Assembly: GCA_949316235.1 (NCBI GenBank)
Contig: OX438748.1
Coordinates: 3,475,001-3,539,000, forward strand
DNA length: 64,000 nt
Direction: 5' to 3'
Origin: Oegoconia quadripuncta
Lineage: Eukaryota; Arthropoda; Insecta; Lepidoptera; Autostichidae
Shown: piece by piece, positions 10,380 to 21,084 of the stretch
Numbering within the stretch: position 1 is the stretch's first letter
Layout of the letters: every line of letters begins with the position of its first letter
The notes under the pieces: generated by a model
Seen by the model: only the letters and a program-made list of their open reading frames with translations
Told to the model about the DNA's origin: nothing
The model's database searches: none
Made by a program: the position numbers and the translations under genes

Positions 10380-10911
10380 TTGGCTTTAGTTATGAAAACC
10401 AATCAACCTCGTCGCTGTAAGTGTGATGTCAGTGTAGACAAGCTAACTCACCACGGTTTATCTTGCCAACGCAGTGCCAGCCGTTTCTCCCGTCATGCCA
10501 CTCTGAACGACGTCATACGCAGGGCTCTTACAACCGTCAATGTACCGGCCGTCCTCAAGCGGACCGGTATAGCATGTGACGATGGAAAGAGGCACTACGC
10601 GATGACGCTTGTTCCATGGAGAAATGCGAAAGAACCTGGTATGGGATGCCACTTGTGTTGACACATGTGCTTCGTCTATGTATGCGGGAGCGGCTGCAGC
10701 CATTGCGGAAAGCTGGAAGCGGCTTAAATATTCACCCCCTGGTTACATATTTGCGCTTCTTGGTGTGGAGACATTAGGTTCGTGGAAACTTGAAGCTCAA
10801 ATGCTATTAAAAGATTATGAACTCGCCTTATTGAGTTATCCGGTGATCGTGGAGCTGGCGCTTACCATGGCCAACATATCAGTATTGTCAGTCAACGAGA
10901 TATGCTGCTAG
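10380..10911 (+). pseudogene. Frameshifted C-terminal domain of a retroelement reverse transcriptase protein
   Basis: Two overlapping frames make one broken protein segment. Frame one (10380-10661) has a cysteine/histidine set CKCDVSVDKLTHHGLSC, then RHATLNDVIRRAL, then DGKRHYAMTLVPW. Frame two (10609-10911) continues with NLVWDATCVDTCASSMYA, AAAAIAESWKRLKYS and GVETLGSW. The order C.C...H...C, RH..LN, DGKRPD-like, then WDATCVD is what I recall from the C-terminal region of certain invertebrate retroelement proteins; the spacing resembles a restriction-like endonuclease (RPD followed by D), but the RPD triplet is changed to RHY. The shift lies near 10610-10625. The fragment ends in AT-rich DNA just before the fold-back element. 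I am confident that it is a remnant of a mobile-element protein, less so about the clade. Confidence 0.65.
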
Positions 10912-11056
10912 CAGGCTCGGTACTCTCCCATATTGATAGTGATCTTGAACACATTTTCTATCTTGCTTAGTTTTCAGGGCTTGATATATGTTTTCCTGGC
11001 TTTGCTTTTAATGGTTTCTTCTATTGTTCTTTCTATACTCTGAATTTTAATGTATA

Positions 11057-12720
11057 CAATGTGTCCCGGAGAGAAGTGACCAGCGGGCGTAGTTTGAAAA
11101 TTTATACAAAATTATCGATAAATCATTTAAATTTAGAGACCTAACTGCTTTTGTTTTTTAAAAATTGTTAATTCTTTTTTTTTAATAGACATCTCTGACC
11201 TTCTGCACTATTTTAGTCATAATTTCTTTGTTTTTACGTCTTTCCCAATTCTTTTTTTTTAATTCAGTGCTGTTATTATTATTCATCAAATTAAGTTATG
11301 AAAATTATCCCAAAACAAATAAATAATTTATTAAAAAAGAAATAAACTTAAAATTCGACCAACAAAACTGTATTTCTTTAAGTTTAAAAATAAAAAAACG
11401 AAAAATGTCCCTATAACATCATGTTTTTTTTTAATTATTATGATACTACATGATATTCTCTAAAATATCCTCGAACAATGTTTTTAGTTATTTCAAATAA
11501 ATGTGAACGTACGAGACATTGAAATTGACCTTTTATGCTCCAGTAACTAGATAGAGATAAGTTTAAAAAAATGAAAGTAATGTTTTAAGCAGTTTATTTG
11601 CACATTTAAGTGTTTTGTTATTATAATGAATCATTTTGATTTTAACATGATAGTTTAATAATAAATAAAAGATACTTAATTTGTTAAAATGGTTGTTTAT
11701 TAAGAAAAATCAGGTAATTAATTAATTATGTTTTCAAAATGACCGCCGTCAGCGGTTATGCAGGCCAGGGCCCTAAATGACATCCTTAGTGTAGTTCGCC
11801 TTATTTCTGCATGATTCTGCGCTATTTCTGCGGCAGCAGCATCGATTCTCTGTTTCAGCTGGTCTCTTGAAATTATTGGCACAGCATAAACTTTTTGCTT
11901 CATGTAGCCCCAGAAATAATAATCAAGAGGCGTCAAGTCTGGTGACCTCGGGGGCCATGCTACTGGACGGCCTCTGCCAATCCATCTTGGATAATTTTCA
12001 TTGGCCTGGCCTGCATAACCGCTGACGGCGGTCATTTTGAAAACATAATTAATTAATTACCTGATTTTTCTTAATAAACAACCATTTTAACAAATTAAGT
12101 ATCTTTTATTTATTATTAAACTATCATGGTTAAAATCAAAATGATTCATTGTAATAACAAAATACTTAAATGTGCAAATAAACTGCTTAAAACATTACTT
12201 TCATTTTTTTAAACTTATCTCTATCTAGTTACTGGAGCATAAAAGGTCAATTACAATGTCTCGTACGTTCACATTTATTTGAAATAACATAAAACATTGT
12301 TCGAGGATATTTTAGAGAATATCATGTAGTATCATAATAATTAAAAAAAAACATGATGTTATAGGGACATTTTTCGTTTTTTTATTTTTAAACTTAAAGA
12401 AATACAGTTTTGTTGGTCGAATTTTAAGTTTATTTCTTTTTTAATAAATTATTTATTTGTTTTGGGATAATTTTCATAACTTAATTTGATGAATAATAAT
12501 AACAGCACTGAATTAAAAAAAAAAAGAATTGGGAAAGACGTAAAAACAAAGAAATTATGACTAAAATAGTGCAGAAGGTCAGACATGTCTATTAAAAAAA
12601 AAGGATTAACAATTTTTAAAAAACAAAAGCAGTTAGGTCTCTAAATTTAAATGATTTATCGATAATTTTGTATAAATTTTCAAACTACGCCCGCTGGTCA
12701 CTTCTCTCCGGGACACATTG
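11057..12720. mobile_element. Fold-back transposon, Tc1/mariner superfamily, 1664 bp
   Basis: Left arm 11057-11769 (713 bp) and right arm 12005-12720 (716 bp) are near-perfect inverted copies; I saw only scattered substitutions and small indels. The ends read CAATGTGTCCCGGAGAGAAG inward from both sides. TA flanks each end (11055-11056 and 12721-12722), the usual target duplication of Tc1/mariner-type transposons. The 235-bp centre (11770-12004) and the left arm encode the end of a transposase on the minus strand. The right arm is an inverted copy of that 3' end, so the element has two 3' ends and no 5' end. It cannot make transposase but may move if a full-length relative is active. Confidence 0.9.
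11718..12004 (-). pseudogene. Transposase C-terminal fragment (DDE_3-like, mariner superfamily)
   Basis: The minus-strand frame reads PRWIGRGRPVAWPPRSPDLT followed by PLDYYFWGYMKQKVY, then a helical segment and GGHFENIIN before the stop. PPRSPDLTPLD is the region of the third catalytic acidic residue in IS630/Tc1/mariner transposases, here the D of PLD. Only about 90 residues of a usual 350 or so are present; the two upstream catalytic aspartates are missing. An open frame continues to 12035, but its first ten residues (MTAVSGYAGQ) come from the antisense of the duplicated arm and are not transposase. Confidence 0.85.
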
Positions 12721-12769
12721 TATAAGTAGTTTAATTTGTCGTTAAGGATTCATGTTATTATTAGCTTTC

Positions 12770-12925
12770 TAATATAATATAATAACTTATCACGGAAATT
12801 TGTATACTGGAACTGCTCACTTTTTCGGGATAAGAAATATCTTATGTCTCAATCCATGGTATATTCTACCTATATACCAAATTTCATTCAAATCCGTCCA
12901 TCCGTTTCGCCGTGATTGAGCAAAC
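12770..12925 (+). mobile_element. Helitron-like repeat fragment
   Basis: Contains GGAACTGCTCACTTTTTCGG, TACCAAATTTCATTC and CCGTTTCGCCGTGATTGAGC, as in the copy at 2712. Confidence 0.55.
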
Positions 12926-12969
12926 GTGGGTGCGCGTGATACATCTTCGGCTACATCGTCACAGTTTTT

Positions 12970-12992
12970 AATAAAAAAAAAAAAAAAAAAAA
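12970..12992. repeat. Poly-A tract
   Basis: About 21 adenines in a row with TAAT before it; probably the tail of a decayed retroposon on the plus strand. Confidence 0.7.
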
Positions 12993-13330
12993 CAAACGAA
13001 CTTCCATTTTCGATTTATAATTAGCTCGATTTTTTTATTCATCCACTGAACCCTCTTAAATTACTTTTATCCTCATCTAAATTAGAAGCACGCCATGAAG
13101 TTTTAATCTTGTCACTTAATTTATTTCGTTCCGAAATCATACACAGCGTCAAAGGAATTTAATAATTTTTAGTTGGAATGAGGAACCTTAACCTTTAAGC
13201 TTCCTTTGAGGATGTTATTTTGGACGAGCTAAATTAAAGTGACCCGTGTAAAGTCATGCCGTCCTTTCTACATTTTTGTAATTAGAAACGTATGAAACTA
13301 ACTTAATTTATTTATAACACCTACGCCAAA
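12993..13330. other. Unannotated stretch
   Basis: Nothing recognised. Confidence 0.35.
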
Positions 13331-13332
13331 CG

Positions 13333-13632
13333 GGTTTTATGCACAACGGGTTAACACTTGACCTCAATCACCCCTGATGTTAAGTGAAGATGAGGCCGAA
13401 GGTGAAGCGTACCGACTAGGAAACGCCACTTTATTTGAGGGACTGGCTATCCTATCCTTTTCAACCGGAACTCAATAATTAACATTGCTGGTCGGCGGCA
13501 GAATTAGATAAGATGGTGGTAGCTAGCTAGGTGGACATTTAGAATACTCTACCACCAACCAAACTGAGTACTAAACATGCACCCCGCTCTGATCTTCAAC
13601 CCTATGTTGTTTACATGACCCATGGATGCGCC
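13333..13632 (-). repeat. SINE family D copy
   Basis: Runs on the minus strand from the head remnant (CCATGGGTCATGTAAACAAC) to CCCGTTGTGCATAAAA. The B-box region is damaged. Confidence 0.8.
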
Positions 13633-13634
13633 CA

Positions 13635-14215
13635 AAACGAAACCTTCACGTCTATGCCTATGTCAGTGTGTGTTTATAAATTTTTTTTTGGAAGCTCGTG
13701 TTTGCGGTGTCTTTCTTAGCCATGTTTCATAGAAATCGGTTCAACTTCTTCGATGAAATAACTGGTTACCAGTGGCGGTACCTTGACATAAGCCCATAAG
13801 CCCGGCATGCCTTTGCCTTAATAAAATACTCTATCAGGAATATCAACTTCAAACTTTATTTATCTTTAAAAAGTATACCGGAATCCCTTCAGATGGAACA
13901 GAAAAGAAGCAACAAGTTATATTTAACTTCCTATGCCTAATAAACTTAATTATTATTATTACTTCTTCTTCATTATTGTATTTCTATGTTAGCTATAATT
14001 TACTACTTCTTTGTTTATGTATCGTGTTGTGGCGTTCATAATAAACTATTCTTATTCTAATATTGATACGTTCGGGTGTTTTCTAAATTTACAATATTAT
14101 GTCACACAATACAAATACACTTTATTGCACAAAAGGAAAACATACATTTTACAAAACACAATAAAGAAAAGAGTTGGTATATTCAAAAATTGCTTTTAAA
14201 ATTTAAAACCACCAC
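13635..14215. other. Unannotated stretch with one short LINE-like tail
   Basis: Mostly plain AT-rich DNA. ACACTTTATTGCACAA near 14118 resembles the reversed polyadenylation end of LINE copies seen near 5640 and 39010. Confidence 0.4.
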
Positions 14216-14219
14216 TGAA

Positions 14220-14600
14220 ACTAAGTGCTAAAGGCAATTATAAAATCTTTATCTAGATGATAAGAATGCGTGGTTATGAACCGCTCGATGATACCAGTAT
14301 ATTGGTAATTAGTAAAGTGATGTACATTCAATACTCATTTAAATAACATAAACTATGTGAAGAGGCTATCATAAAATTTCTGACTATTTAGATGATAAGA
14401 ATGCATAGGCATGCACCTCTTGGCGATATCTAGAAGTTTAATTTCCTTTCTTTTTTTCTTTGTCAAATCATAAATTGCAAGTTTTTCTCTGGGGAGTCTG
14501 CCTTGGGAATGAGCGACAATTGTATGTCATGACGATTTTAAATGTTATTCTTATGACTTACGAAATGAAACTTTATTTTTTCATTTTGAATTTGGAATTT
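14220..14600 (+). mobile_element. CR1/jockey-like LINE, decayed 3' end in two partial copies
   Basis: Two successive segments (14238-14290 and 14370-14430) both carry GATGATAAGAATGC and a CCTCTTGG/CCGCTCGATGAT block, as downstream of the reverse transcriptase tail at 34900. The GTTTTTCTCTGGGGAGTCTG block then follows, as at 35035 and 47290. Non-coding. Confidence 0.65.
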
Positions 14601-14649
14601 TTGAAATACAATTAGGCACTAAAAGCGATCATACATCATCAGCGATATA

Positions 14650-14885
14650 TCTAAATATAACTCAAAGGTGACTGACATAGTGATCTATCAACGCCCAGCC
14701 CAAACCACTGGACAGATCGGGCTGAAATTTGGCATGCAGGTAGATGTTATGACGTAGGCATCCGCTAAGAAAGGATTTTGATAAATTCTACCCCCAAGGG
14801 GATAAAATAGGGGATGAAAGTTTGTTATTTGTATTTTGATAAAATCTTCCACGCGGACGAAGTCGCGGGAGGAAAGCTAGCGTGG
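14650..14885 (+). mobile_element. Helitron-like repeat with GC-rich hairpin and CTAG end
   Basis: Ends CCACGCGGACGAAGTCGCGG followed by GAGGAAAGCTAG. CGCGGAC...GTCGCGG can form a short hairpin about 10 bases before CTAG, as in Helitron 3' ends. The upstream part (AGCCCAAACCACTGGACAGA) is a common lepidopteran companion. Confidence 0.6.
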
Positions 14886-14999
14886 TATATTTGCGATAAT
14901 CTTTGCAGTCGCAGTCACCTTCAGTCGTTTAAAAAATAAACCTTAAAATAATTATAATGAATGAATAATTACACGAAGAAATCCGTAGAACGATACTTA

Positions 15000-15265
15000 T
15001 CGACAATGCCCAGCGGATTAGTAATATAAGTTGAAGTGGCAATCTAGCAAGCGCAGCGTGGTACAAGAATAAATATTTATTCAACTCAATCAATACGCTA
15101 CATGAATAAATATTTATTCTTGTAGCGTAGGTCCACCCACAAGGTAGGTAGACGACATAACGAAGGTCGCGGATGTAGCTGGATAGAGGTTGCTTCCAAC
15201 CGGCCGCTCTGGACATCTTTAGGGGAGGCTTATGTTTGATTATTCAGCATTGGACATCCTATAGA
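15000..15265 (+). pseudogene. RTE-like LINE C-terminal fragment with a palindromic insertion
   Basis: Similar to 32685-32918 and to the family end that runs WIGKLKW, then RPRNGRRSVGRP, then a tryptophan-rich tail. Here the coding blocks are out of frame: TTGAAGTGGCAAT (15030s), AGCGCAGCGTGG (15050-15061), GTCCACCCACAAGG (15131 on) and ATCTTTAGGGGAGGC (15215 on). The copy is interrupted by 63 bases of inverted repeat (15062-15124). Confidence 0.7.
15062..15124. mobile_element. 63-bp palindromic insertion
   Basis: Arms TACAAGAATAAATATTTATT plus CA and its reverse complement (22 bases each) around a 19-base centre. It sits inside the RTE fragment exactly where the comparison copy has continuous sequence. 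GCGTGG before it and GCGTAG after it may be an imperfect target duplication. Confidence 0.65.
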
Positions 15266-15640
15266 TGATATAATTTCCATCAAATATAGGTACCTTAATA
15301 TTTCCTCTGTTTATACTCGTCTACCGTTTCTGTTTTTGTCATTATCTTGCGACTTACTCTGTTACATAAATTGGTAAATTTATTCTGTTGGCCTTGAACT
15401 TTGTGCCGTCTTTCCATCGCGAGCGAGCAGCTATAGAATGAGTAAATTTGTTTGTAATTTCTTTCGCTGTAACTTATCTATATTATTAAGGACACATTCC
15501 AAATTTGTATTGGTATGAGTTCGAGTTACATCTTCAACTTAATAGCTTTGAATAAACCCTTACTATCCGAAGCCGAAATTTATGAATTACCACCTACGCC
15601 TACGACTGAGTTAACATGGCCAAATGTTACTCGTTCATAG
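15266..15640. other. Unannotated stretch
   Basis: No supported gene. Contains short pyrimidine-rich parts only. Confidence 0.35.
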
Positions 15641-15644
15641 TCAT

Positions 15645-15835
15645 AGGAGAAGCTTCATAATCGCGCAAATGAACGTTCGCGCTTTTGTGTGTTGCGAAAT
15701 TAAGTTTTCGCGCAAATGAACCATCGCGCAATTAAACTGACGAGCAATGGTACTTTCGCAATATCGTCTTCGCGCTGTTGTCATTCGAGCTATCGTCTTT
15801 CGCTATTGCGTAGTACACCCATTGCGATGGTTACC
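15645..15835. repeat. Cluster of TCGCGC motifs
   Basis: An unusual density of TCGCGCAA, TTCGCG and TTCGC motifs: TCGCGCAAATGAAC occurs twice (about 15660 and 15710) with one mismatch-containing partner, with further CGCGCAAT and TCGCGCTG. CpG is far more frequent here than around. It reads like a decayed tandem array; function unknown. Confidence 0.55.
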
Positions 15836-15904
15836 AAACGACAGGTCTTGACGTAAGAAATTCACAAACGCTGTTACAAAAACTATGTATTTAAGTAAAT
15901 GGTT

Positions 15905-16262
15905 TTAAATAAAACCAAAAAACCCGAACGCATATTTTTATATTTTTCGGACGACATGTTGGATATTATACCACAAAGTGGAACCTGTACCGTAAAGTGA
16001 CACTCCAGGTATCAAGACGAATGTAACGACACCATGCACCAAGGAACATACAAACATTCTTACAAACTTACACATTTGTGTTAAAAATATATATCTCATA
16101 ACACTCCCGCAATTATGACGAATCCAACGACACCTCATTTATTAAAATCTGTTAAGCCATTCAAGCCACAGGATACGCCAAAGGAACGGACTGAGCGGAC
16201 GGATACTTTCACACACACATGCATACCTACATAAAGTAGAAAAACATTGCCGTCCTTCTGAC
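15905..16262 (+). repeat. Dispersed repeat F, two partial copies
   Basis: 15905-16060 has AAACCAAAAAACCCGAACGC, GGTATCAAGACGAATGTAAC and ACACCATGCACC. 16080-16262 restarts with TGACGAATCCAACGACACC and ends GGATACGCCAAAGGAACGGA and GTAGAAAAACATTG. They look like a duplication inside one insertion or two nested copies. Confidence 0.6.
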
Positions 16263-16264
16263 GA

Positions 16265-16780
16265 TATTTCGTCTTACTTTTATGATTTTTTAATTATAAG
16301 CGTAAGTCAGGTCTTTATAATTATCTTTATAAGTTTCTATTTAGATATTTTTTAAGGCTATTTCTATTCAGATGATCCACTAATTCATATATGTAATAGC
16401 GTACTGTGGAATCGCATCCTAATTATACTTTTACCTCATTAGGCTTCGTAAGAAATGAGAGATCATTTACTGCCAACGTAATTAGTGGTAATCCCTTCAG
16501 GTAAGGGATGAAGCCTAGTTTTCTTTGGTACTTCCATAGCTCTGAGTAGATTCATTAATCTTCTATGACATGACACAAGCGGCATTGAGGGTCGTATGTA
16601 TGAAATGCAGATAGGAAGCATTTGATGAGCTCGATCATTAGAGCACCTTAATGAACACACGTATACCAACGGACCTGTAGCCTTAGTGAAATTATGTGAT
16701 GAAATATCAAAGTCTGCATTTAACCGACTACACGCTTCAGGATTAAGCGAGATATCAAACATAAATATGGTTCATAATAA
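16265..16780. other. Unannotated stretch
   Basis: A 99-codon minus-strand frame at 16463-16762 shows no recognisable protein family. Otherwise nothing supported. Confidence 0.35.
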
Positions 16781-16784
16781 AAAT

Positions 16785-17230
16785 AAAATCCGGCCAAGTG
16801 TAGGTGTAGTTTCGTAGCTGCCAGTTACAATATGCGGGTTTAGCGGTTTTTTTTTTGATAAATAATTTCATTGACTTGTATTTACGTATACTTAGCTGTA
16901 TATATTTTTACTTCGTTATGATATAGGTACTTGTGGTGAATTTTTTGACGTGGCGGTGGGGGGGGGGGGGGGGGGGGATATTCGAAAATATTTTTAAACG
17001 ACCCCTAACGACATCCCACGCAATCCCATACAAAAATTAAAAAAATACCCACTCTACGCGAGATTACCCAAAAAAAAATTTTTTTTTCAACAGTTATTTG
17101 ACCGTTTGCTTTATCTTATTATTAATATGTATACCCATGCCAAATTATAGCTTTGCCTCTATGAGCTAAGCCACGGACAGACAGACGGACATGACGAAAC
17201 TATAAGGGTTCCTTGCTGACTATGGGACCC
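16785..17230 (+). repeat. Dispersed repeat ending in GACGAAACTATAAGGGTTCC
   Basis: Starts CCGGCCAAGTGTAGGTGTAG, includes a 20-G run (16958-16977) and ends GACAGACAGACGGACATGAC and CTATAAGGGTTCCTTG. Reversed related text is at 33480-33590, and a partial copy lies at 18590-18720. Class unknown; non-coding. Confidence 0.65.
16958..16977 (+). repeat. Homopolymer of 20 G
   Basis: Seen directly in the sequence. Long G runs are uncommon in this AT-rich DNA and are prone to length error in sequencing. Confidence 0.9.
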
Positions 17231-17234
17231 TCTA

Positions 17235-17475
17235 AATTTAATGTAAATTTATTTGGTATAATAATGGATCAGGCCACCTGACAGTCTGTGTTTTCATGTC
17301 GCCCTTGTAAGCCACCGACTTGGCCTAAAGAGTACCTTCAATTCAAAACAACCGGGAGAATTTAACGTGCCCCACGAAGTACGGACACACTCGTATTAAA
17401 ACGCTACTAGTGGTCTGACTGCACCAAACATTGCTTAACTTCGGTAATCGATAGCGAATGCGATTGCGCAACGAG
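17235..17475 (+). repeat. Dispersed repeat K, partial copy
   Basis: GTAAGCCACCGACTTGGCCT, AGAGTACCTTCAATTCAAAA and CAAACATTGCTTAACTT match 23220-23314 and 23592-23690. Here the element is continuous, which shows that the 277 bases between those two parts are an insertion. Confidence 0.7.
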
Positions 17476-17477
17476 TG

Positions 17478-18585
17478 TTTCAATTTAATAGCGTCACAGT
17501 TAAACAACTATGCCAGTTTTCAGTATTAGCCAGACTCGATACGGTCTTTTCAAGCGTAACCCCTGTCGTACTAAACAGTCAACACGCAACGTGAGGGCTG
17601 TACTGTGCACTGAACCAGAATGCCGCCGGGTAATTTATTAGGCCTGCCTTTGAACAGTAACGCTTTTGTTAATCAGGCGGCTGGCTACATAGGGCTACTG
17701 TAAATTAGTTAATGGACAATTGAAATTTAGTGTATTTGTAGAATTTACTACGGGTTAGCTAGGTACTGGTTTCACCAGTAGTAATTTATTCTTTAATATT
17801 TTGTTTAACGCTGTTGTTAACGTTAGTAAAAGAAATGGTGTGAACTGTTTGAATTTCGCGGGTCGAGAGCATTCAACGGCTCCCGATTGCGCGAGAGTTG
17901 ATGTGTGAACGCGTGGTAGTCGCATACCATCAGTAGTTGTCATTCGATTGTTCTTGGACAAACACCGTATAATCGCGACTGCTATCTTCGAAACCCCCAT
18001 ACTTGCTTATTTTACGTGGAATACCCTGAGAGCTCCTAGTGCTGTCGAGTATCCCTGGCCAGGGCGGGGAACCTCTGGAGTGCAGCGGGACGCTGAAAAA
18101 GCTCGTATCCGGTTGGCAGATAACAACCATTTTTACGCATTAGTTAATAGCAGCGTTTCATATCGACCAGTGCACCTCGCATTGTCAATTTTCACTATAA
18201 ATTTTCCTTAGGAAAAGCCTCTGGCGACACCAGCTACCTTTTGTTACAATCTCTTATCTTGACTGTTCACTTTCATTTGCGCCTATGCAGGTAACGTTAA
18301 TCAGTATTTTCTTCAGCAATCAACGGATGCCCACTGTATCGCGCACTATACAAAAAAAATTGCATTTTAAAGCTGGAAAAATCCCAATTTTAGGTGCAGG
18401 GAACCCTAAAAAATTTTATTTCCTGATTTTATTTTAGATAGATAAAGCGTTTATTTGCATATTACAGAAACAAATACAAAAATATTCGACGCAACAATAA
18501 TTCTGCTTGGTGTTATTATTAACCTTATTTTACAGTAATAAAAATAAAAACAAAAATTAAGTACAACTGTTACAACTTTTAATAG
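17478..18585. other. Unannotated stretch
   Basis: Overlapping open frames at 17755-18211 on both strands have no recognisable features, and none is favoured. No repeats identified. Confidence 0.35.
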
Positions 18586-18589
18586 AGTT

Positions 18590-18722
18590 GTAATTTACAA
18601 CATTTTCGGCGTGATTAATGCCAAATTACAACTTTCTAGAAAATCGCGGACAGACAAACGGACATGGTGAACTATATGGGTTCTTCGTTGACTATGCTGA
18701 ACCCTGAAAACAGTCGAATTGA
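18590..18722 (+). repeat. Dispersed repeat, GGACAGACAAACGGACATGG type, 3' part
   Basis: GCCAAATTACAACTTTCTAG, GGACAGACAAACGGACATGG and TATGGGTTCTTCGTTGAC parallel the end of the element at 16785-17230. Confidence 0.6.
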
Positions 18723-18724
18723 GG

Positions 18725-19054
18725 TTTTTTTTGAAGTAGGTTAAAAAGAACACAATTTCAATCTGTACCAATGTCGATTTATAAATATTTCCACGCGAAT
18801 TTTATTCCTGATTCTATTAATTAACTTCAACCACAGAAGCGAGGCGTCGTATCATTGTTCGCAGCGGGAGCTTTCCCACAGTTTGTTTTCGTGAGATTAC
18901 GCTCATGTAATCTCTCAAGCTGCAATCCCAAGCAATGACTCTCAGTTTAGAGTGACAGCCCAGATCGAAGCCGTTAAACCATAATTAGACATGTTGTTCT
19001 TTGTTTTTCTGTTTTAATTACAACTGATAAATGTAGAATAAATAAATAAAATAA
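18725..19054. other. Unannotated stretch
   Basis: Nothing recognised. Confidence 0.3.
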
Positions 19055-19135
19055 ATAAATATATTTGCACATACATACAGCGCCATCTAGTTCCACACTA
19101 AGCAACTAGGCTTGTATTATAAAAAAAATGTGCAA
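19055..19135 (-). repeat. SINE family A, tail fragment
   Basis: CAGCGCCATCTAGTTCCACA followed by CTAAGCAACTAGGCTTGT is the reversed end of family A. The head is missing. Confidence 0.75.
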
Positions 19136-19137
19136 TG

Positions 19138-21080
19138 AATAATTTTAATTTTTTAATTTTTATTTTATTTATTTCTGGGAACCTACCAGTGATGATATAT
19201 ATCATGGCACACTTGCACACAACAGGTTGCTTTGCTTAACAAAATTATTTATGCAAAAATTACATATAATTACATGGTTATATTATGTCTACATATCTGA
19301 TTATAACAATTAATAAGCGCCCCTTTCTTTATAGACAATAATAATGTTACCTACTACTGACTAGTTTGTGTGTGTATTATGACTTTTGTGTATGTTGTGA
19401 TTTGAGTGATGTATGTAGGTGCCCAGCCCTATGACAAAATCTGAGCAGAGTTTGTATTGGGTGAATGTGTGGGAATGTGTGTAAATGAATATCAGTGTTA
19501 GGATCTAAGAGATTTTCGCACTCAGAATATGAGAGATTTTGAAGCCACCGCGTGACTATTTTCTTACAGTCATGCTCGTTTAGGGAGAATATTATATCTG
19601 TATTTATCTAGGGTGTTATCCATTTTTTTGTAGATAAAGAGACCGAGAAAGATGAAGAAATAGGATAGGGATAGATGAAGCAAACTTTGCACCGTAATGG
19701 ACAAATGCAACATAATTTTGATTAACTCAATGAAAATAGCCTATGTACTTCTTGTAAAAACAGTGTTAACATCTACAAACCCATTACTTTTGCTAACTTG
19801 CGTGACAAGACCGCAATACAAAGATATAGTTATAACATATATGTTGAGGGCAGGCTGAAAACCAGTGCTGAGCGAGTTATGTCACTCCGTGTTTACTGAG
19901 ACTGTCCCCCACACACGTACTCATTGTAGTACCTAGTTAGTCATAGAGCCGTGTTGATGGGTCGATCTTGAGATTGGGATTGCGTCTCGGTCTCGATATT
20001 ATAGTTTTCTTTTTTGGCTTTTTTGTTTTTTTGATACTGATTAATATGCAACAGATTCTCAAGCGTCAGCTTGTAGCCATCTCAGTCTCGAAAGCGGTTT
20101 GTGGGATACGGGCTTTAGTCACCTGTGTTTTTTGATTTCTTATATGTTGTTGTGGTTTTTGTTTTTTTTTTCGGTGTGAGGAAATAAATGGTTTAAAGAA
20201 TCAAGTCATATTTACGATTCCTTTTAAGAATTATATGGAATGATTTTTAGGATTATAGAAACATCTGCCGGCAGTAAATTGGCAGTAGTCATAACTGATC
20301 AGTTCTCACCAGGGAGTTGTCATATCTTGATGTAGAAAAACAAACCGCTTACCTTTATTCAGTACCGCTAGTAATATTAGGCCGTTGTTTTCATCTCGGG
20401 AATCCCATTTTTCCTACAGAACATTTAATTCTATCCACCGTTCTTTGAAAATGGGATTCACTTTAGTTAATAACAATCTAGAAGGCGTCTGGGAAATTCC
20501 GGAGAAAATGAAATTGGTGTAAATGGGAAGAAGCCACTTCGAGTGTTAGGAATTTAGATTGACTTGCCCATGAAAGAAATTATGCTTTCGAATTTTGACT
20601 AGTATTTAGTAATGGTAGTAATAATAATTCACGATATAATATCAGACAAACAACAGTAACAATTCTTACACACATCAGAGTACCATTTTTGTATTAAGAA
20701 GCGAGGTAATCGTGCAATTCAATTTATGAAGTGAATTATAGTTGTACGTTTAAGAAAATCAACATTTTACCATTAGTCTCGCAATACATTTATAACGACT
20801 TGTTATTTTCCAAGAAACAATTGAATTTTATTCACAAAATTGCAATAGACAAAATGTTAATACAAGAAATAAGAACAAACTGCCTATTTTTTAGGCCGAC
20901 TTCATAAAGTAAAATATTTCAGATACGAATTACTTCTCTACGTTAAATTTTGTGCGCTGATATCCAAAAATTGCCCTGTTGTTAGACTAAAATTTAAAAT
21001 AAAATTAAGACTAAAATAAATAAAATATGTTGACTTGTCTATTTAATTTGTAAAATTAAGTATTAATGCAATTCAAGGCA
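19138..21080. other. Long unannotated stretch
   Basis: Nearly 2 kb of AT-rich DNA with no open frame of 60 codons and no repeat shared with the rest of the window that I could recognise. It may be unique intergenic or intronic DNA. Confidence 0.4.
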
Positions 21081-21084
21081 GGCT

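Noticed and set aside
12000..12035. N-terminal MTAVSGYAGQ of the transposase-like frame
   Set aside because: These residues are encoded by the antisense of the duplicated arm, so they are not part of the original protein.
17755..18211. Cluster of overlapping 66-87 codon frames on both strands
   Set aside because: No frame is favoured, no family is recognised, and the overlap in both directions suggests chance in slightly GC-richer DNA.
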